The position numbers and the translations under genes were made by a program. The notes under the pieces are model-generated. The model had not been told where the DNA came from and did no database searches. It saw only the letters and a program-made list of their open reading frames with translations. From Hyphomicrobiales bacterium (GTDB lineage Bacteria; Pseudomonadota; Alphaproteobacteria; Rhizobiales; Rhizobiaceae), in contig UCEZ01000012.1 in assembly GCA_900471525.1 (NCBI GenBank), forward strand, positions 1 to 64,000: a stretch of DNA of 64,000 nt. Reading direction: 5' to 3'. This document shows positions 25,699 to 36,515 of this stretch, piece by piece; the first letter of the stretch is position 1, and the number at the start of each line of letters is the position of its first letter.

Positions 25699-28600
25699 CT
25701 AGTGAAAATTCCGGCTTTTCACCTTCAGCGTATCGATGTGCAAATCCGGAATGAAAATATCCCTCGGCTTGACCGCCGGCGGTCGATCCCGGGAATCCGG
25801 GCTGCTGGGCGACCCATGGGCGAACTCATCACCGCGGCCCGTCGGCAGTTTGAACTCCCCATCACGATCAGCCAAGGCTGATAGGTCGCCCGAGAGATCG
25901 AAGAGCTGTTGGGCGATGAGGTGCACGACGTCCCCTTCCCGCTGGATGCGGCCGTTGATTGCCATCATGCTCGATCCAAGCACAACGCGCCGCCGCCGCT
26001 CGAAGAGCTTCGGCCAGACAACGACGTTCGCCGGGCCAGTCTCATCCTCGATCGTCAGGAACATCACGCCTTTTGCCGATCCGGGCATTTGACGGACGAG
26101 AACGAGGCCCGCGGTCATCAACCAACGGCCATCGCGGGCAGACATGGCTTCACCACAGGTGACGATGCTTCGAGCGGCAAGGACCTTGCGCAAGAACGCG
26201 ATCGGGTGCTCGCGCAGGGTCAAGCCGGTATGGCTGTAGTCCTGGATGACGTTGTGCCCATCTGTCATCTGCCGGAGTTTGACGTCAGGCTCCTGTTGCT
26301 CGGCGATCGTTTTCATCTCGCGCTCGGCCGCAGCAACAAAGAGCGGCAGTGGCTCGTCGCGCAAAGCTTTGATCGCCCACAGAGCGTCCCGTCGCTGAAG
26401 TTCGAGCGATGGCAGGAAAGCATCGGCCTCCGCCAGTTCGACCAACGATGCTGCCGGAACGCTCACGCGCCGCCACATGTCATCGATGCTGTCGAAGGTC
26501 TGATCGGCACGGGCAGCCACGATGCGTGCTGCGTCCACTGCCGCCAGGCCACGGACCAGACGCATACCCAGGCGGACGGCATGGCGGCGCTCGTCTCCCT
26601 TGACCGGCTCGAGCGTGCAGTCCCAGCGAGAGCGATTGATGCAGACCGGCCGGATCTCCACACCGTGGTTGCGGGCGTCGCCGACGATCTGGGCGACCGC
26701 ATAGAAACCCATGGGCTGGCTGTTGATCAACGCCGCGCAGAACGCGTCGGCGTAATGGCATTTCACATAGCTGGAGGCATAGGCAATGAGCGCGAAGCTC
26801 GCTGCGTGGCTTTCCGGAAATCCGTAGGAGCCAAAACCTTCGAGCTGCGAAAAGGTCTTTTCAGCAAACTCCGGTGAATATCCATTCTTCACCATGCCGG
26901 AAACGAGCTTCTCCTTGAACTTCGAGACGCCACCGGTGAACTTGAACGTGGCCATCGATTTGCGAAGCTGATCGGCCTCGCCGCCGGTAAAGCCGGCGCA
27001 GACCATCGCCACCTTCATGGCCGACTCCTGGAAGAGAGGCACGCCGAGCGTCTTTCCAAGCACCGCTTCCAGTTCGGGCGTCGGATAGACGACCGGTTCC
27101 TTGCCTTCGCGACGGCGCAGATACGGATGCACCATGTCGCCCTGAATTGGCCCGGGCCGGACAATGGCTACCTGGATGACGAGATCGTAGAAGGTTCGCG
27201 GCTTCAGCCGCGGCAACATCGCCATCTGAGCCCGGCTTTCGATCTGGAACGTCCCGAGCGTGTCGGCCTTCCGGATCATCGCATAGGTCGCAGAGTCTTC
27301 CTGCTCGATATTCGCCAGATCGATCGTTTCGCCCTTATGCTCCTCAATCAGCCTGAATGCTTTTGCCATGCAGGTCAGCATCCCCAACGCCAGGACATCG
27401 ACCTTCATGAACTTCAGGGCTTCGACATCGTCCTTGTCCCATTCGATCACCTGCCGGTCGGCCATCGATGCCGGCTCGATGGGGACGAGATCGTCGAGCC
27501 GATCATGCGTCAGGACGAATCCACCCGGATGCTGGCCCAGATGCCGGGGTGCCCCCATCAGCTGCTGCGCAAGCTTCAACGTCAATGCGAGGCGGCGGTC
27601 ATCGGGATTGAGGTTGAGTTCGCGCAGGTTCCGGTCGCTGACCAGCTCGGCGGACCAGGACCACATGCCCGATGACAGCGCCTTGATCATATCCTCCGGC
27701 AGACCGAGCGCCTTGCCGACATCCCGGATCGCCCCCTTCGCGCGATATCGTGTCACGGTCGCGCAGAGTGCTGCCTTCTGGTGGGTGTAGGTCTTGTAGA
27801 TCCACTGAATGACCTCCTCGCGGCGCTCGTGCTCGAAGTCGACGTCGATATCCGGCGGCTCGTCGCGTTCCTGGGAAACGAAGCGCTCAAACAGCAAATC
27901 GTTCGTCTCGGGATCGATGGAGGTGATGCCTAGAATGTAACAGACGGCGGAGTTGGCGGCCGAGCCCCGCCCCTGGCAGAGAATGCCTTGGCTGCGGGCA
28001 TATCGGACGATCGAAAACACGGTCAGGAAGTAGGGCGCGTATTTCATTGTCCGGATGAGATCGAGCTCATGCCGAATGATTTTCAGAACGTTGTCCGGCA
28101 GACCTTCCGGATACCGCGCAGGCGCGCATTCCCAGACATAATGCTCGAGAGACGCTTGCGCGTCCTTGCCTGGGACGATTGCCTCCTCAGGATATTGATA
28201 GGTCAGCTCCTCGAGCGAGAACCGACAGCGATCGGCGATTTCCATCGTCCGGCCCAATGCTTCCGGGTAACGGGGGAACAGCCGCTGCATCTCTTCAGGC
28301 GGTTTGAGGAATCTGTCCGCATGACGCTCCCTCTCGAAACCGACATCGTCGATCGTGGTTCTGGTGCGAATACAGGTGACGACGTCCTGAAGCTGACGGC
28401 GCGACGGTTCGTGGAAAAGAACGTCATTCGTCACAACGGTCTTCACCTTGAAGTGGGTGGCCATGTTCGACAGCTCGTGCAGCCGCATCTGGTCGTTCGG
28501 CCGCCGACGAAGGGAAAGGGCTACATAGCCCCGGTCCCCGAACATCTCCGCCATCTTTCTGAGCTGCACGGCGCAGGTCTCGTCGGGCAGATCGGGCACC

Positions 28601-28965
28601 AGAATACCGATCAGACCTTCGGCATAGAGCGCAACGTCGTCGAGATGAAGAATGCAGTTGGCTTTGCCGCCCCTGCCTTTGCCGAGCGTCAGCAACCGGG
28701 TCAGGCGCGAATAGGCGGCACGATCTGTGGGATAGACCAGGATCGACATGCCGTCCTGCAGATCGAGACGGCAGCCGACCACGAGGCGAACGCCTGTGGC
28801 GCGGGACGCCTCCAGCGCCCGGACGATGCCGGCGAGCGAGTTTCTGTCGACGACGCCGAGCGTTTCGATGCCGAGCTCCTTGGCGGTCGAAAACACTTCA
28901 TCCGCCGACGATGCCCCGCGCAGGAATGAGAAATGGGTCGTAACCTGGAGCTCAGCATATCTCAT
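25699..28965 (-). CDS. dnaE2: Error-prone DNA polymerase III alpha subunit DnaE2
   Basis: 1088 residues from ATG 28965, which overlaps the imuB stop by 4 bp. The N-terminal PHP domain starts [20 protein letters not shown]. The polymerase core has [15 protein letters not shown] and the catalytic Asp motif [16 protein letters not shown], followed by a helix-hairpin-helix and C-terminal OB domain ([16 protein letters not shown]). It is the translesion polymerase of the SOS mutagenesis cassette imuA-imuB-dnaE2. It lacks the extra C-terminal exonuclease/tau-binding features of the replicative DnaE1. Confidence 0.96.
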   Translation of the reverse strand: MRYAELQVTTHFSFLRGASSADEVFSTAKELGIETLGVVDRNSLAGIVRALEASRATGVRLVVGCRLDLQDGMSILVYPTDRAAYSRLTRLLTLGKGRGGKANCILHLDDVALYAEGLIGILVPDLPDETCAVQLRKMAEMFGDRGYVALSLRRRPNDQMRLHELSNMATHFKVKTVVTNDVLFHEPSRRQLQDVVTCIRTRTTIDDVGFERERHADRFLKPPEEMQRLFPRYPEALGRTMEIADRCRFSLEELTYQYPEEAIVPGKDAQASLEHYVWECAPARYPEGLPDNVLKIIRHELDLIRTMKYAPYFLTVFSIVRYARSQGILCQGRGSAANSAVCYILGITSIDPETNDLLFERFVSQERDEPPDIDVDFEHERREEVIQWIYKTYTHQKAALCATVTRYRAKGAIRDVGKALGLPEDMIKALSSGMWSWSAELVSDRNLRELNLNPDDRRLALTLKLAQQLMGAPRHLGQHPGGFVLTHDRLDDLVPIEPASMADRQVIEWDKDDVEALKFMKVDVLALGMLTCMAKAFRLIEEHKGETIDLANIEQEDSATYAMIRKADTLGTFQIESRAQMAMLPRLKPRTFYDLVIQVAIVRPGPIQGDMVHPYLRRREGKEPVVYPTPELEAVLGKTLGVPLFQESAMKVAMVCAGFTGGEADQLRKSMATFKFTGGVSKFKEKLVSGMVKNGYSPEFAEKTFSQLEGFGSYGFPESHAASFALIAYASSYVKCHYADAFCAALINSQPMGFYAVAQIVGDARNHGVEIRPVCINRSRWDCTLEPVKGDERRHAVRLGMRLVRGLAAVDAARIVAARADQTFDSIDDMWRRVSVPAASLVELAEADAFLPSLELQRRDALWAIKALRDEPLPLFVAAAEREMKTIAEQQEPDVKLRQMTDGHNVIQDYSHTGLTLREHPIAFLRKVLAARSIVTCGEAMSARDGRWLMTAGLVLVRQMPGSAKGVMFLTIEDETGPANVVVWPKLFERRRRVVLGSSMMAINGRIQREGDVVHLIAQQLFDLSGDLSALADRDGEFKLPTGRGDEFAHGSPSSPDSRDRPPAVKPRDIFIPDLHIDTLKVKSRNFH

Positions 28966-30479
28966 GCGAATATCCCGTGCAGAAACCATTTGTGCGAGCC
29001 GGTCGCCGCATCGATGCCATCACCTGACCTGAAGATCCAGAACCGTTCGCCGCCTTCGTCCTCGATCACGAAATAGTCGCGTACCGCCTCGAACTCGGAG
29101 CTTCTTGTCCACCACTCGCCAAAAATCCGCTCCGGGCCGTCAGCGCGTTTCACCCGCCGGCGCTTGCCGCGCCAGGTCATCGACACGGGTGGATGATCCG
29201 GCAGAAGCGCGATCACCTCGATGAGCTCCGGGCGGGAGAGGAGGCGAACGGGTCGAGGCCAGTGCAAGCTCCATGAGGCACCGGTCTCCTCGGCAACCGC
29301 GCTGATGCGCTTGACGCTGCGCTCGGGCACGTCGCTCGCCACAGGCGCCGTGCGATAGACACGCTGCCCGCGATTGCCGATCACGTCGATCAGCGGCGCG
29401 AGATCCACGATCTCCTCCTCAATCAGGAAGGACGCTTTCTGCACTTCGGTGAGCGGTTCGGCGATGACAGCCACCAGCGAGAGTTTCTCGATCCCAAAGC
29501 CCGGCTCGATCTTTTCGATCCGGTCCTTGAAGAGCTTTGTCAGCCAGGCCACATCGCGGGCGGGTTTCGCGGTTCCAGCGCGGATCGCCTGCATGGTGTT
29601 GTCGACCTTGTGGACGAGAAGATCCGCGCGGCGAACGCCGAGGCCCTTCTGCTGGAGCGCTTCGCAGAGTTCAACGACAAGCCGCGAGACGTATTTGGCG
29701 ATGGTCTCGGGGGCGCCGATCGGCTCGGCGAAGGTGCGGCTGACCTCGATGACATCCATTGGACGGATCGGCTCGATCGGCTCCGGCAACCGCCCATACA
29801 TCTGGTCGAGACGACGGCCGATTTCGGGACCGAAGCGAAGGGCAAGTGGCGCGCGCGGTGTGGCCGACAGCTCGCCGATCGTCTGAAACCCGAGGGTCCG
29901 CAGGCCGATGACGATTTCAGAGGGCAACCGCAATGATGATACCGGGAGTCGCTCGACGAAACGCGATGTCTCACGCCGTGCAGCGATCACGGTATCGCGC
30001 TTGCTGACACGTGCAAGTGCATGCGCCGCACCCCAGCTATCGGCAATCGCAACCCGCGCGGTCAACCCCTTGGCACGGAAGCGATTGACGATGCCGGATA
30101 GCATCAGCGCCTCGCCGCCCTGGATATGATCGGCGCCTTCGGTATCCATGACGATGCCGTCGGGCGCATCCATCGCGACAATCGGCGTGTACTGCGTCAA
30201 CGCCCAGAGCGTGAGGCGTTCGAGGGCCGCACCGTCCGCGACCGGATCGACGTCGACCATCTGCAGACCCTGGACGATGGCCTGCGCCTTCGCGGCCGGC
30301 ATGCCAATATGAAGACCCGCGGATCGGGCTGTTTCATCAGCCGCCGCGATCCAGCGTTTGGAACCGCTCTTTGCGACAAGGACGAGCGGCCGCTTAACGG
30401 ACAGCATTCCCGCGCCGTCGGCCCGCCTGATCCTGTCGATCGCCAGATCCGGAAGATAAATGGATACGACCCGTGGCAT
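28962..30479 (-). CDS. imuB: ImuB, Y-family-polymerase-like mutagenesis protein
   Basis: 505 residues related to Y-family polymerases but with [14 protein letters not shown] at the N-terminus in place of the DxD-containing catalytic segment, the usual mark of catalytically inactive ImuB. Later it has helix-hairpin-helix-like region [20 protein letters not shown] and a little-finger part, then a C-terminal extension that binds partners such as the beta clamp. It overlaps imuA by 86 bp and dnaE2 by 4 bp. Controlled by the LexA box at 31214. Confidence 0.94.
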   Translation of the reverse strand: MPRVVSIYLPDLAIDRIRRADGAGMLSVKRPLVLVAKSGSKRWIAAADETARSAGLHIGMPAAKAQAIVQGLQMVDVDPVADGAALERLTLWALTQYTPIVAMDAPDGIVMDTEGADHIQGGEALMLSGIVNRFRAKGLTARVAIADSWGAAHALARVSKRDTVIAARRETSRFVERLPVSSLRLPSEIVIGLRTLGFQTIGELSATPRAPLALRFGPEIGRRLDQMYGRLPEPIEPIRPMDVIEVSRTFAEPIGAPETIAKYVSRLVVELCEALQQKGLGVRRADLLVHKVDNTMQAIRAGTAKPARDVAWLTKLFKDRIEKIEPGFGIEKLSLVAVIAEPLTEVQKASFLIEEEIVDLAPLIDVIGNRGQRVYRTAPVASDVPERSVKRISAVAEETGASWSLHWPRPVRLLSRPELIEVIALLPDHPPVSMTWRGKRRRVKRADGPERIFGEWWTRSSEFEAVRDYFVIEDEGGERFWIFRSGDGIDAATGSHKWFLHGIFA

Positions 30480-31155
30480 CGCACGCTCCTACGATAAACT
30501 CTGCGCACTCACCCGCTTTCACTCTCATCAGCTCCAGGAGCCATCGGGGCCGCCCAACGCCTGGAACCGGCAGCTCTTCCGATGGCAGTACGCTGACGCG
30601 CCACCGGGATGTCGACGCCGTCGGCTGGCCAAAATCCGAAGCCTCCGTCTGCCGTCGCCATCGTCGCACGACCAGCCCAATCGTTCCGGTCTTCTCGGCC
30701 GCAAGCTGAAGCCGGCGAGATGCGGTTATGGGAAGACGGACGAGCTCACCGACCACGGCACCAAGGCCACCGTAACCAAGACCTTCCTCCATGGTCGCCA
30801 GGACATCTTCTTCCCTATCGGCTTCGGCAAAGACCACGCGATCGGGATGAAGACCCGCCAGCGCCAGCGCCGGAAAAAACAGGTCTGGACGCGTCATGCA
30901 CCAAAGGATCTGTCCCTTCGTTCGCGCAGCGATCCCGGCAACGCAGAGGGCCGCCGCCGCACCATCGACCGTTCCGGACCCGCCACCCGAGAACTCGTGC
31001 AAGGCGCCATAGGCCAGACCGCCGCCCGGAAGCACGGCGTCTATTTCGGAAACCCCAAAAGCAAGGCAGCCGACCTTCCTCGTCGAACCGCCCTCGAGAG
31101 AGGCGATGCGGTCGCGTAGATCGGTAATTACCCTGTTGCGGGCAGCAGTCATCAT
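30394..31155 (-). CDS. imuA: ImuA, RecA-like SOS mutagenesis protein
   Basis: 253 residues. Near the N-terminus it reads [20 protein letters not shown], then [19 protein letters not shown] where RecA-like proteins have the Walker A loop (degenerate here), and [21 protein letters not shown]. Typical alphaproteobacterial ImuA length is about 240-260. First gene of imuA-imuB-dnaE2. The 3' end runs 86 bp into imuB in another frame, an unusually long overlap. Confidence 0.93.
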   Translation of the reverse strand: MMTAARNRVITDLRDRIASLEGGSTRKVGCLAFGVSEIDAVLPGGGLAYGALHEFSGGGSGTVDGAAAALCVAGIAARTKGQILWCMTRPDLFFPALALAGLHPDRVVFAEADREEDVLATMEEGLGYGGLGAVVGELVRLPITASRRLQLAAEKTGTIGLVVRRWRRQTEASDFGQPTASTSRWRVSVLPSEELPVPGVGRPRWLLELMRVKAGECAEFIVGACDATGRIHLSSGSGDRQDQAGRRRGNAVR

Positions 31156-31213
31156 TCACGCGTCCCTTGAAGGCCGTGTTGGAGTTTCGACTTCATGTCG
31201 TTCGAATGCAGAT

Positions 31214-31228
31214 GTTCTCTATCTGTTC
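31214..31228 (-). promoter_or_regulatory. LexA box (SOS operator) for imuA-imuB-dnaE2
   Basis: GTTC-TCTATCT-GTTC at 31214-31228 matches the alphaproteobacterial LexA consensus GTTC-N7-GTTC exactly (GAAC-N7-GAAC on the minus strand). It lies 59 bp upstream of the imuA start, where SOS control of this cassette is well established in related bacteria. Confidence 0.85.
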
Positions 31229-31450
31229 CGATGCGGTCGAAGAGTCAAGCAACCGAGAATAGGAATATTATCTCTCAACTTTAGGAAACCAAGAGATTCG
31301 CTTTGCGAATCATGGCTATGGGCCGATTGCGACGATCTGGTCGAAGCGGAAATAAATTTCGTCGGATTCGTAACTTACTATCCTCCGGTTGGCATTTGGC
31401 AATTCCATCGGTTACGATGCTCGCAGTGTTCACGGGAATGGTCACTGCCC

Positions 31451-32224
31451 ATGTGCAATCTGTACCGCATGGAAGACAAGGATTGGGTTGCCAAATGGGC
31501 TCAGGACGCCGAGAGCATGATCAATCTCATGCCGGCGTACCAAATGAACCCGGATCAGATGGGGCCGATCGTGCGCAATACGGCCGATGGCAGAAAGCAG
31601 CTGGTGCATGTGCGCTGGGGTCTGCCCTCCCCGCTATTCGCTCTCAAGAAAGAAGCTGAGAAGAAGACCGAAAAACTACGAGCCAAGGGCAAGGAGGTCG
31701 ACTTCGAGGCCCTGCTGCGTGATCAGGTGGATGGCGGCACCACGAATGTCCGCACTCTCAATTTTCCACACTGGAAGCGTTGGTTTGGTGTCGAGCATCG
31801 CTGCCTTGTCCCTGTGACCAGTTTCGCGGAACCCGATCCAGCCAGCAAGGAAGAGGGCGGCAGGACCCCAAACGCCTGGTTCGCACGCGATGAAAGCAAG
31901 CCCCTGATGTTCTTTGCTGGCATCCATGTGCCACAATGGACGAGCGTGCGGAAGGTCAAGGATGGACTGACAACCGATGACCTCTACGGTTTCCTGACCA
32001 CCGATCCGAACAACCTGGTGAAGCCTATTCATGAGAAGGCCATGCCGGTCCTGCTGCTGACCAAGGAAGAGACCGATGTTTGGATGCGCGCGCCATGGGA
32101 CGAGGCAAAAGCGCTTGCCCGTCCGCTCCCCGACGATGCGCTGATCGTAGCATCCCGGGAGCCTTACGGCTCGACGATCGTGACGAAGGCCGGAGAACCG
32201 GTCGCCCAGGCGAGCCTTTTCTGA
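31451..32224 (+). CDS. SOS response-associated peptidase family protein (SRAP/YedK/HMCES)
   Basis: 257 residues from ATG 31451, so Cys2 (MCNLYRM) becomes the N-terminal residue that forms a thiazolidine link with abasic sites in ssDNA. Other active-site markers: TNVRT (Asn), PVTSFAEPD (Glu) and HEKAMPVLL (His). A longer in-frame start at 31106 would hide Cys2 and is rejected. It stands between the SOS cassette and xthA, in keeping with a role in protecting abasic sites. Confidence 0.92.
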   Translation: MCNLYRMEDKDWVAKWAQDAESMINLMPAYQMNPDQMGPIVRNTADGRKQLVHVRWGLPSPLFALKKEAEKKTEKLRAKGKEVDFEALLRDQVDGGTTNVRTLNFPHWKRWFGVEHRCLVPVTSFAEPDPASKEEGGRTPNAWFARDESKPLMFFAGIHVPQWTSVRKVKDGLTTDDLYGFLTTDPNNLVKPIHEKAMPVLLLTKEETDVWMRAPWDEAKALARPLPDDALIVASREPYGSTIVTKAGEPVAQASLF

Positions 32225-32236
32225 GCCTAGCCCGGT

Positions 32237-33007
32237 CTAAAGCAGTTCGATCCAAACCGGCGCATGATCACTCGTGTGGTCCCAGCCTCTGACCGACTTG
32301 TCGACCTTGGCCTGCTTGAGATTGTCAGCAAGTGCGGGGCTTAAGAGGAAGTGATCGATCCGCAGCCCTGCGTCGCGGGCAAAGGCGTTGCGAAAATATT
32401 TCCAGAATGTGTAGATCCGCTCATCGGGATGAAGGTACCGCACCGCGTCCGTCCACCCCTGGTCAACGAGCGCGGCGTACGCCGCTTTCACTTCCGGTCG
32501 GAACAGTGCATCGTCCCGCCACCGTTCAGGTTTGTAGACATCGAGGTCGGTCGGCATCACATTGAAGTCGCCGACGAGAGCGACTGGAATGTCTAGCTCG
32601 AGCAGTTCCGCCGCATAGTCATGCAGCCGGTCGAACCAGCGCACTTTGTAATCGAACTTAGGTCCGGGCGCGGGATTGCCATTGGGTAGATAGAGGCAAC
32701 CGATGATCACGCCGTCGATGGCCGCCTCGATGTAGCGGCTATGCGTATCATCCGGATCCCCCGGAAGACCACGCCGCGTTTCCATGGGATCCCGATCGCG
32801 AGCGAGAATGGCCACTCCGTTCCAGGATTTCTGGCCATGCCAGATCGCGCCGTAGCCGGCGCGCTCGAGTTCCCGACGCGGAAACTTGTTGTCCGGGGCT
32901 TTCAGTTCCTGCAGGCACACGACATCTGGCGCCGCCTCGTCGAGCCACCGCAGCAGAACGTCGAGACGGCCGTTGATGCCGTTGACATTGTAGGTGGCGA
33001 GTTTCAC
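32237..33007 (-). CDS. xthA: Exodeoxyribonuclease III
   Basis: 256 residues, exonuclease/endonuclease/phosphatase fold. Motifs: NVNGINGRLD, metal Glu in CLQELKAPDNKF, GDFNVMPTDLDVY, RIDHFLLSP and SDHAPVWIEL with the catalytic Asp-His. The GTG start at 33007 overlaps the stop of the upstream 61-residue gene by 4 bp. It cuts DNA at abasic sites and removes 3' blocks; the neighbouring SRAP and NHEJ genes fit a repair cluster. Confidence 0.94.
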   Translation of the reverse strand: MKLATYNVNGINGRLDVLLRWLDEAAPDVVCLQELKAPDNKFPRRELERAGYGAIWHGQKSWNGVAILARDRDPMETRRGLPGDPDDTHSRYIEAAIDGVIIGCLYLPNGNPAPGPKFDYKVRWFDRLHDYAAELLELDIPVALVGDFNVMPTDLDVYKPERWRDDALFRPEVKAAYAALVDQGWTDAVRYLHPDERIYTFWKYFRNAFARDAGLRIDHFLLSPALADNLKQAKVDKSVRGWDHTSDHAPVWIELL

Positions 33008-33189
33008 CGGCGGTCAGCGCTTGCGTTCGCCTTTATCACCCTGGCCGACTTGGCGTCATTCTTCGCATCGTGACGCGCATCGGCCGACAGAGATCGTGAG
33101 ACATCGACGCTTTCCTTGAGCTTGCCGTCTTCATCGCGGCGGACATAGCGTTTATCGGTACCCGTATCGATCAGTTCACGCTTGCTCAT
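33004..33189 (-). CDS. Small charged conserved protein upstream of xthA
   Basis: 61 residues, very hydrophilic: MSKRELIDTGTDKRYVRRDE, then SVDVSRSLSADARHDAKN and an Ala/Lys-rich tail. No domain recognised, but the good SD (AAGGGAGTCC), the 4-bp GTGA overlap with xthA and coding-like composition support a real gene co-translated with xthA. Similar short proteins are common near DNA repair genes in rhizobia (recollection, not verified). Confidence 0.7.
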   Translation of the reverse strand: MSKRELIDTGTDKRYVRRDEDGKLKESVDVSRSLSADARHDAKNDAKSARVIKANASADRR

Positions 33190-33329
33190 GGCAGGACTCC
33201 CTTGGGGTTGTTCCTCTTGGAAACGCGCGCGGCTGCAAAAAGATGCATGCGAATCAAGACGCTAATCGGCGACTCGCAATGCGAGCGGCCGCCGCCAGCT
33301 AAGTCATTGAAAATGATTCATTTTGACTC

Positions 33330-33355
33330 GGAACGATTCGCCCGCTGATTCGGTT
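33330..33355 (+). promoter_or_regulatory. Candidate EcfG (general stress sigma) promoter for ku-ku-lig
   Basis: GGAAC (33330-33334), 17-bp spacer, then GGTT (33352-33355), close to GGAAC-N16/17-cGTT. It ends 37 bp before the first ku start. In Sinorhizobium some ku genes are under RpoE2 control (established), which fits. The -10 differs from CGTT by one base. A 15-bp palindrome AAAATGATTCATTTT lies just upstream. Confidence 0.5.
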
Positions 33356-33392
33356 TTGAATCGCTGTGGTTGCGTCAGGGAGTATCGGTGTC

Positions 33393-34286
33393 ATGGTTAG
33401 CCCAAGAGCGAATTGGAAAGGCTTCATCAAGTTCGGAGAGGTCTCCTGTCCGGTGGCGCTCTATACCGCCGCTTCCTCGTCCGAGCGGATCGCCTTCAAC
33501 ACGCTCAATCGCAAAACGGGAAACCGGGTCAAACGTGAGTTTGTCGATAGCGAGACCGGTAATCCCGTCGAGCGCGACGACCAGGTCAAAGGCTACGAGG
33601 TCGACAACGGCCAGTACATCGTCCTGGAACCGGATGAAGTCGCAGCTGCCGTGCCCGAGAGTGACAAGACCCTGAAGATCGAAGCCTATATCCCCTGTTC
33701 GCAGATCGACACGACCTATTTCGACAAGCCTTATTATCTGGCGCCGGACAAGATGGGATCGGATGCCTTTGTGCTTCTGCGGGATGGCATGAAAAACGAA
33801 AAGGTCGCAGCCATCGCTCGGACCGTTCTGTTCCGCCGCATGCGCACCGTGCTCATTCGCCCACACGGCAAAGGCCTGATCGCCAACACTCTCAACTTCG
33901 ATTATGAGGTCCGCTCGTCGGCGAAAGCCTTCGAGGACATGCCCGACCTCAAGATCGAAGGCGAAATGCTCGAACTTGCCGAACACATCATCGGCACCAA
34001 GAAGGGCAGTTTCGACGCGAGCACGTTTGACGACCGCTATGAGGCTGCCGTCGCCGAACTGGTGAAAGCCAAGATCGAGGGCCGTTCGCTGCCGAAGAGG
34101 AAGGCACCGGTGGCCTCGAAACCCAGCGACCTTCTGCAGGCGCTGCGCGAAAGCGCCGGCCTCGGTGCAAAAGAGGCCCAACCCAAACGCACCGCTGCAA
34201 ACGTCAACAAGGGCGCCGTTCGCCAGAAAGCTGCAAAGCCTGTGGCAAAGCCCAAGGCCGCCGCGGCGACGCGCCGGGCCGGCTGA
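33393..34286 (+). CDS. ku: Ku DNA end-binding protein (first of two)
   Basis: 297 residues from ATG 33393. Ku-barrel motifs: NWKGFIKFGEVSCPVALYTA, FNTLNRKTGNRVKREFVDS, VKGYEVDNGQYIVLEPDE and FDKPYYLAPDKMG. The Lys/Ala-rich C-terminal tail (from about residue 240) is a DNA-binding extension seen in some bacterial Ku. Followed by a second ku (15 bp) and a ligase gene, an NHEJ operon. Two Ku proteins in tandem may form a heterodimer as described for Sinorhizobium Ku3-Ku4. Confidence 0.95.
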   Translation: MVSPRANWKGFIKFGEVSCPVALYTAASSSERIAFNTLNRKTGNRVKREFVDSETGNPVERDDQVKGYEVDNGQYIVLEPDEVAAAVPESDKTLKIEAYIPCSQIDTTYFDKPYYLAPDKMGSDAFVLLRDGMKNEKVAAIARTVLFRRMRTVLIRPHGKGLIANTLNFDYEVRSSAKAFEDMPDLKIEGEMLELAEHIIGTKKGSFDASTFDDRYEAAVAELVKAKIEGRSLPKRKAPVASKPSDLLQALRESAGLGAKEAQPKRTAANVNKGAVRQKAAKPVAKPKAAAATRRAG

Positions 34287-34301
34287 TCGGAGGAGTTCGC
34301 C

Positions 34302-35114
34302 ATGGCAGTTCGTCCCTACTGGAAAGGCTATCTCAAGCTCTCGCTCGTCACCTGTCCTGTGCAGATGATGCCGGCGACCTCCGAGAACGAGAAGGTCCGT
34401 TTCCATACCCTCAATCGCGAGACGCAAAACCGTGTCGTCAGCCATTATGTCGATTCGGTCACCGGCAAGGAGGTCAAGGAAGAGGACGAGGTCAAAGGCT
34501 ATCAGCGGGGTGAGGACGAATACATCATCCTGGAAGACGACGAGCTCGAGAACGTCGCGCTGGACAGCACGAAGACGATCGACATCTCCACCTTTACACC
34601 GCGAGACAGCATCGAATGGATCTGGCTGGACACGCCCTACTATCTTTCCCCCAACGATCCGGTCGGCCAGGAAGCCTTTTCCGTCATCCGCGATGCCATG
34701 GCATCGCAGAACATGGTCGGCATTTCCCGGCTGGTCATCACCCGTCGTGAACGCGCCGTCATGATCGAGCCACGCGGCAAGGGTATCGTTCTCTGGACTT
34801 TGCGCTATGGTGACGAGGTCCGGGATGAAGACAGCTATTTCGAGGGTATCGGCGATGAGAAGGCGGACACCGACATGATGCCGCTAATCCAGCAACTGAT
34901 CAAAAAGCAGACCCAGGACTGGACGCCCAAAATGGTAGTCGACCCGGTGCAGGATCGGCTTCTCGACATCATCAATACGAAAAAGAAGGCGCTCAAGAAA
35001 CTGTCGAAGAGCACGACCAAGGCTCCCGCCTCGTCACCGACACCCAACAACGTCGTCAACATCATGGATGCTTTGCGCAAGTCGGTTGCGGCGGAAAGCC
35101 GGTCCAGTAAATGA
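34302..35114 (+). CDS. ku: Ku DNA end-binding protein (second of two)
   Basis: 270 residues; MAVRPYWKGYLKLSLVTCPV, FHTLNRETQNRVVSHYVDS, VKGYQRGEDEYIILEDDELE and LDTPYYLSPNDPVGQEAF. RBS CGGAGGAG before ATG 34302. It has a shorter Lys-rich tail than the first Ku. Stop overlaps the ligase start by 4 bp (ATGA), so expression is coupled. Sequence differs clearly from the upstream copy, favouring distinct partners over a recent duplication. Confidence 0.95.
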   Translation: MAVRPYWKGYLKLSLVTCPVQMMPATSENEKVRFHTLNRETQNRVVSHYVDSVTGKEVKEEDEVKGYQRGEDEYIILEDDELENVALDSTKTIDISTFTPRDSIEWIWLDTPYYLSPNDPVGQEAFSVIRDAMASQNMVGISRLVITRRERAVMIEPRGKGIVLWTLRYGDEVRDEDSYFEGIGDEKADTDMMPLIQQLIKKQTQDWTPKMVVDPVQDRLLDIINTKKKALKKLSKSTTKAPASSPTPNNVVNIMDALRKSVAAESRSSK

Positions 35115-36154
35115 GCAGACGTGCCAAACCGCTACTCCAGGATGACCAAGTCGCCAAGTCTCAGCCACGCCGGCGGCGCGATCCAGCCCAGCCGAACCTC
35201 CCGTTCGATCCGATGCCAGACCGTGTGGATCCATGCCTGGCGCTGTTGAAGACCACAGCGCCGGCGGGACCAGACTGGGCCTATGAGGTGAAGTGGGATG
35301 GTTATCGGCTGGCGATCCATATCGATCCGAAAGGGGTTCGTATCATCACGCGCGGCGGCCATGACTGGACACAGAAGTTTCCGGCAATCGCAGCCGCAGC
35401 CAAGAACCTGGGCGTCGGGACTGCCATTCTCGACGGCGAGGCGGTCGTGCTCGACGAACAAGGTCGATCGGATTTCGGGGCTTTGCAGCGATCGCTGGGC
35501 GGACGCGGCGGCAAGCGGACATCGACGGAATCCATCCTCTATGCCTTCGACCTACTCTATTTCGACGGGCACGATCTGACGGGGACGGAGCTCTCTGTGA
35601 GACGACATCTGCTCGAGGATCTGCTGGCTGGCGCCGACGGCGCGATCCAGCTGTCCGAGGAGGTCAGCGGCGAGGGTGCCAAGCTTCTGCAGAACGCTTG
35701 CGCCATCGGGCTGGAAGGTATCATCGCCAAGCATCGCGACAGCACCTATCGGTCCGGGCGGACCGGCGACTGGCTGAAGATCAAATGCATCCAAAGCGAA
35801 AGCTTCATGGTCGTCGGCTATGAGCAATCGGCGTCGGCCCGCGGCGGCCTCGGCAGCTTGCTTCTTGCCGGCCGAAACGGAGACGATTGGATTTACGTCG
35901 GCTCGGTCGGAACCGGGTTCAACACCAAGGATGCCGAGTACCTGCGCACGACGCTCGACAAGCTCAAGACAAAACAGCCTGTCGTGCCACTCAAGGGCAA
36001 GAACCTTGTGTTCGCCCAGCCGACGCTGATCGCAGAGATCGACTTCCGGGGCTGGACCCGCGACGGCAGTTTACGCCACGCATCCTATAAGGGCCTTCGC
36101 GAGGTTCAGGATAATGCCGCAGTCTTTGACATGATCGAACGGACGGCCGGCTAA
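35111..36154 (+). CDS. ATP-dependent DNA ligase, stand-alone LigD-type ligase domain
   Basis: 347 residues containing only the ligase module: catalytic Lys61 in EVKWDGYRLAIH, LDGEAVVLDEQGRSDFGAL, YAFDLLYFDG, EGIIAKHRDSTYRSGRTGDW and motif V WLKIKCIQ, then an OB-fold ending KGLREV. It lacks polymerase and phosphoesterase domains found in the LigD at 54086. Coupled to the two ku genes, it likely seals ends in an alternative or stress-induced NHEJ route. The 3' end of this gene is included in the direct repeat at 36111. Confidence 0.93.
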   Translation: MSRRAKPLLQDDQVAKSQPRRRRDPAQPNLPFDPMPDRVDPCLALLKTTAPAGPDWAYEVKWDGYRLAIHIDPKGVRIITRGGHDWTQKFPAIAAAAKNLGVGTAILDGEAVVLDEQGRSDFGALQRSLGGRGGKRTSTESILYAFDLLYFDGHDLTGTELSVRRHLLEDLLAGADGAIQLSEEVSGEGAKLLQNACAIGLEGIIAKHRDSTYRSGRTGDWLKIKCIQSESFMVVGYEQSASARGGLGSLLLAGRNGDDWIYVGSVGTGFNTKDAEYLRTTLDKLKTKQPVVPLKGKNLVFAQPTLIAEIDFRGWTRDGSLRHASYKGLREVQDNAAVFDMIERTAG

Positions 36155-36269
36155 AATGAACAGGGCGCTCGAACCCTTGCGGGGAGCGCCCTGTCTGACC
36201 CGGACAACCACGCGCGACAGGCAAGCTGCTGCGAAAAGCGGTCATCAAATCGGATAGTGGGCGATAGAT
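36111..36269. repeat. Direct repeat A flanking the catabolic island (partner at 52549)
   Basis: This roughly 160-bp stretch covers the last codons of the ligase gene and its downstream hairpin, and reappears at 52549-52708 with about 85-90% identity by eye. It contains CAGGGCGCTC (36161-36170) and GAGCGCCCTG (36184-36193), a perfect 10-bp stem that may end the NHEJ transcript. The remaining 246 bp up to the creatininase gene hold nothing I recognise. Confidence 0.8.
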
Positions 36270-36515
36270 TATCAACTGCTCGATACTCAACGTCTCCCCA
36301 CTCAAAGGCGCGCCGCTCAGCAATTCAAAGACGAACTTAATCGGACGGCAGCTCTCGACGAGACCTTACACCAGATGGTCCGCATCATCTCAATCCAGAC
36401 GCTTTCCAATTCAATAGGCATCCAGAGAAATGGGCAATGACGTCATTGCGCGACTGTCGTTATCAATCGTCGCCTTAGCCATGAACAAGCGGGCATGGCG
36501 GATCGATGGTCCCCC

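Noticed and set aside
32988..33189. EcfG promoter before the small gene upstream of xthA
   Set aside because: GGAAC on the minus strand is only about 25 bp from the start codon, leaving no room for a -10 box and leader.
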